Part shown: positions 60,901 to 64,000 of the stretch, piece by piece
Numbering within the stretch: position 1 is the first letter of the stretch
How the letters are laid out: each line of letters begins with the position of its first letter
Origin: Rothia aeria
GTDB lineage: Bacteria; Actinomycetota; Actinomycetes; Actinomycetales; Micrococcaceae
Direction of reading: 5' to 3'
Length of the DNA: 64,000 nucleotides
NCBI GenBank assembly: GCA_002355935.1
Contig: AP017895.1
Location: forward strand, 744,001-808,000
Position numbers and translations under genes: made by a program
The notes under the pieces: model-generated
Database searches by the model: none
What the model was told of the DNA's origin: nothing
What the model saw: only the letters and a program-made list of their open reading frames with translations

Positions 60901-61869
60901 TACGCAGCGGCATCAGGCGCGCCTCGGGTGCGGAACCTGGCCCGATGTGCAGCCGCTGCACATCCGCAGATGAAAGCTTGGAATATTCGCCCCGGAACGT
61001 CTTGCCGTCCGCACCCACACCGTACCCTGCGGCGGTGCCCGCCACATGCGTGCCGTGCCCAGACTCGCTGCAATCCATGGGGTTACTATCGGGTGCGGGG
61101 GCGTTATACCCGTTATAGGCATCGCCGACCAGGTCGTAGCCGCCCACCACTTTCTGCGGGTCGTAGGAGCCTGCGGGCATCGTGGGGGAGGATTTTGCTT
61201 TATCGTAGGCCGCCTTGGTGCCTGGGCCGCCAAAATCGGCGTGCGTATAGTCCAGGCCGGTGTCAATCACCGCGATCGTCACGCCCTGTCCGGTCGCCCC
61301 CGTGCTGCGCCACGCCTCAAGCGCACCTGTGCCCACCACGGAGATTGCGTTCATACGCTCCTTCGGCACGATACGGGAGATACGCACCACATCCGGGTGC
61401 CCGGCGAGGCCCCTGATCGCCTGCGCATCACCGGTGAGCGCCACACCCCGCTGCAGGTTATGCGTAGTGTACAGCACCTGCGAATTAGAGGAAGCGGCTA
61501 ATGACTGTGCGTTTGTCACCACCTGCGACTGCACGTGGTGTGCCGCAGCAACACTCTGCGCGGTGGGGGACGCCTGGCTCATCGGGCTCACCCGGCGCCC
61601 ACCCCCATCAAGAGCTAACCCGTAGGCACCCTGGCCAGCCAGCTCCACATAAGCGGTGACGGTTCCGGTGGCCTCTTTCATGGAGGCGGTGACCACCTCA
61701 CCCTGCCTAGCCCCTCCACAGTGTCCTGAGTGGCGGGGCCCGCGGAGGCGGGGGCGGGCTGTGCCGGGGCCGCTAGGGTGGCTGGTGTGCCCAGCAGGGC
61801 GGTGCATACGCTGAGCGCGGCCACGCCCAACATGCGCGCACGGTGCGCGCCGTGTGGTTTGAACATCAT
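57975..61869 (-). CDS. Large secreted subtilisin-like protease with S-layer-homology-like repeats (five frameshifts)
   Basis: S8 peptidase, about 1300 residues when corrected. Start ATG 61869 (AAGGA close upstream), signal peptide ARMLGVAALSVCTALLGTPATLAAP. Catalytic Asp in VIDTGLDYTHADF, His in SGHGTHVAG and Ser in SGTSMATPHVAG, with a PA-type insert between His and Ser (GVLISRATAQTLYPAVKAGTL). Then Fn3-like and beta-rich domains, and at the C-terminus three repeats of the form FRDV...HPFYxEIxWLASxGITRGWGDGTFRP. Bases are missing near 61712, 60637, 59785, 59113 and 58403. No sorting signal; SLH-like repeats may hold it at the cell wall. Confidence 0.85.
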
Positions 61870-62083
61870 GGTCCTTGTGAATAGGTATGAACTGGGTGAA
61901 TGATTGGGGCCAGCATGTTGTTGCGAAAATTCTACGGTGAATACCCCGATAGAGAAGATTACTCCGCCCGCCTCCAAAATGCATCCGCGCGCCCGGTACC
62001 ACCCGATAATGCATAAATATGTGAGCAGGGGGGGGCAAGGGCAATGCACCACACACGCTCTTCGGTACGCCCCAGCTGGGAGA

Positions 62084-63908
62084 CTATTGTTCGTTATTGA
62101 GTTCGTCCCATGAGGCGCGCATCGTCGCAAACCGCCCGCCAGTGGCCGTTAGCGCCTGCGGGGAGCCGTCCTCAACCACCTCGCCAGCATCAATCACCAG
62201 CACCCTGTCGGCGGCTAGCACCGTCGATAACCGGTGGGCAATAATAAACGCGGTACGCCCCGACAGCAACGTATTCAGCGCCCGCTGCACCGCCCGCTCA
62301 CTCGGAATGTCCAAGGAGGCGGTGGCCTCATCAAGAATCACCACATTCGGGTCCGCCAAAAACACGCGCGCAAACGACACCAGCTGCCGTTGACCCGCCG
62401 ACAGGTTCGTTCCGGCGCGGCCCAGCATCGTCTGGTACCCCTGCGGAAGGGCACTAATAAACCCGTGCGCGCCCACCGCCTGCGCCGCCGCAACAACCTG
62501 CTCATCGGTGGCGTTCGGGTTACCCAAACGAATGTTCCCGGCGATCGTGTCAGAAAACAGGAACACTTCCTGAGTGAGCATCACCACTTCCTGCCGTAGC
62601 TGAGCGTCTGAGAGCCTGCGAATATCAACGCCATCAAGCAGTACCCGCCCATCACTCACATCATAGAACCGCGACAGAAGCTTAGCGATCGTAGACTTGC
62701 CCGCGCCCGTAGCACCCACCAGCGCCACCCGCTGCCCCGCCGGTACGCTCAACGATGTGCGCTGCAGCGCCGGAGTGCCCTCCACATAGGCGAACTGGGC
62801 GTTTTGAAACTCGACCGCCCCGCGCGCGGCACCCTCAAGAACCTGCCGCTGCACGGGGTGCTCAGCCTCACGCACCTGCGGACGCTCCGCCAAAAAACCG
62901 GAAATCTTCTCTAGTGCCGAGAACGCCGACTGGAACAGGTTATAGAACTCGGAGAGCGTCATAATCGGCTCAAACACCCGGTTCGCATAAATAATGAGCG
63001 CCAGCAGGGTGCCCACCTGCATAGTCCCGCCCAGCACCGCATACCCGCCAATCACCAGCGCCGCCGCCACAAACACATTCCCGAAAAGCATGAGAGTGGG
63101 GAGTAGATGCCGAACATCTTAATAGAGTCCATCACGCTCACCCGGTACCGTTCGGCCACGGCGGCGTACTCTGCACGCGCCGCCGCTTCCGCGCCGAACC
63201 CCTTGACCGCGCGAATACCGGTGAACGTCTCAACGAAGCGGGTGGTCAGCTGCGCAGACTCGTTCCGTAAAGACCGGAAAATACGCGAAATACCGCGCTG
63301 AAACCAGCGGGTCAGCAGGTAAATCGGTACGCCCGTAAGCAGCAGAAGAACCCCAATACGCCAGTCCAGCACAAAAATGGCCACCACCGAGAACAGCATG
63401 TTCAGCAGGGTAGTCACCAGCTGGCTTAAACCGCTGCCCAAGAACGTGGCGATCGTCTCAACGTCGTTCGTCAGACGCGATATGACCCTGCCCGAAGTGT
63501 ACGACTCGTGAAAAGAGACGCTCAGCGCCTGCGAATGTTTAAACACTCGGGTGCGTAAATGCAGCAGCACCCCTAAGGAGACGCGCACCGTATACGCCAC
63601 ATTCGCCCATGTGGCGCCCGCATTTACCAGCACACTCACCGCAAACACCGCTAAAAGTGTCAGCAGCGGGCCGGTGTCGCCGTGCGTGACCGGGGCAATC
63701 GCCGTGTCGAGCACCCGCGCTATGAGCACCGGCTGGGCTGCTGCCGCAACAGCCGCCACCAGCACCGAGACGACCGAAGCCGCCAGCGCCCCCATGTACG
63801 GCCGGAGCATCTGCCGCAGCAGCGCGAAGGAGCGTTTCCGCGCCTGCTTCTGCTCCTTAGGGTCAGGTCCGTGCGCTCGTGCGGGGCTTTAGCCCCGGTT
63901 AGTTTCAT
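62084..63908 (-). CDS. ABC exporter half-transporter, fused membrane and ATPase domains (two frameshifts)
   Basis: About 608 residues. Start ATG 63908 (overlaps the upstream stop). Frame corrections near 63868 and 63092 restore DPKEQKQARKRSFALLRQML and YSPTLMLFGNVFVAAAL. Membrane domain of six helices, then ATPase with Walker A GATGAGKST, signature LSAGQRQL and Walker B VVILDEATASLD. Type I exporter (MdlB/MsbA-like). The overlapping upstream gene is probably its heterodimer partner. Substrate unknown. Confidence 0.87.
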
Positions 63909-64000
63909 TGGGTGCCTCCGCCCTCCCCGGTGGGGGAGCCCTCACGATTCTGCGTGCTCTCAGCGGCGGCGGATACCTCACTCTCGGCAATCCCAAAGAG
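63905..64000 (-). CDS. C-terminal end of the gene upstream of the ABC exporter (partial)
   Basis: Last 31 codons (LFGIAESEVSAAAESTQ...GGGTQ) run off the window. The ATGA overlap with the exporter start implies an operon, most likely the partner half-transporter, but the visible tail is disordered and not diagnostic. Confidence 0.55.
   Translation of the reverse strand, partial: LFGIAESEVSAAAESTQNREGSPTGEGGGTQ

Noticed and set aside
60772-61416. 214-codon open frame on plus opposite the protease
   Set aside because: Antisense to the subtilase catalytic domain with biased Arg/Pro/Ser content; no sign of a real protein.
1-64000. CRISPR arrays, prophage or integrative element ends
   Set aside because: No regularly spaced direct repeats, no integrase or phage structural genes, and no duplicated tRNA end sequences were seen.

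Overview
The window looks like a chromosome segment from a moderately high-GC actinobacterium of the Micrococcaceae. The best fit I can suggest from memory is an oral/upper-airway Rothia. Grounds are gene content (HtaA-type heme proteins, heme oxygenase, LutABC with an LldP lactate permease, a long actinobacterial DnaX beside the SRP RNA, PurSQL), abundant CDS starts at GTG, GC-rich codon use and AT-rich intergenic regions. The species is not proven by anything here.

A point that affects every entry: many conserved genes are broken by single-base frameshifts. Every one I could resolve is a MISSING base, usually in a short homopolymer (dppB-like, three solute-binding proteins, hmuU, purL, recR, dnaX, a tetR, lutB, the TerD-domain gene, a DUF6493-like gene, a cation antiporter, a subtilase, an ABC exporter). 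Because housekeeping genes are hit as often as accessory ones, I read these as consensus errors (homopolymer undercalls) and annotate each such gene as one CDS across its breaks.

Layout. 0.5-11.1 kb: oligopeptide/dipeptide-type ABC transporter (two permeases and a fused double ATPase) followed by three paralogous lipoprotein solute-binding proteins, each with its own leader and terminator. 11.5-16.5 kb (minus): beta-glucoside-type PTS EIIBCA with an attenuator-like leader, then a P-type ATPase. 16.7-23.2 kb: heme-iron acquisition locus, with hmuTUV and a three-domain HtaA surface protein on minus and heme oxygenase divergent on plus. The divergent region carries a DtxR-like palindrome and two tandem TGACA-N3-TGTCA palindromes. 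23.5-24.4 kb: an orphan HipA kinase domain behind three regularly spaced operator-like palindromes. 24.5-28 kb (minus): purS-purQ-purL. 28-35.4 kb: an actinobacterial protein of uncertain role, lysC, a small membrane protein, recR with a long tail, and dnaX. 35.5-35.9 kb: SRP RNA and tRNA-Ser. 36-38.3 kb: small genes and regulators. 38.4-45 kb: lactate utilisation, with a GntR/FadR-type regulator, lldP and its two operators, and lutABC in the opposite direction. 45.3-55.4 kb: a TerD-domain protein, a cytochrome b/molybdopterin oxidoreductase fusion, a DUF6493-like protein, a cation/proton antiporter and a multispanning membrane protein. 55.9-57.7 kb: a small accessory island of IS3 transposase remnant, orphan nuclease-toxin C-terminus, probable immunity gene and an unknown gene, ended by tRNA-Pro. 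58-64 kb (minus): a large secreted subtilase with S-layer-homology-like repeats and a heterodimer-type ABC exporter.

The strongest theme is iron/heme. Four intergenic palindromes of the form TWAGG-N4-CCTWA (about 0.24 expected by chance) lie upstream of the peptide ABC operon, between htaA and hmuO, upstream of the Fe-S-rich lut operon, and in an AT-rich gap at 49.7 kb. They suggest an iron-responsive regulon. I did not find a wholly new multi-gene system. The less explained loci are the HipA/operator cluster, the TerD fusion protein and the toxin/IS island.
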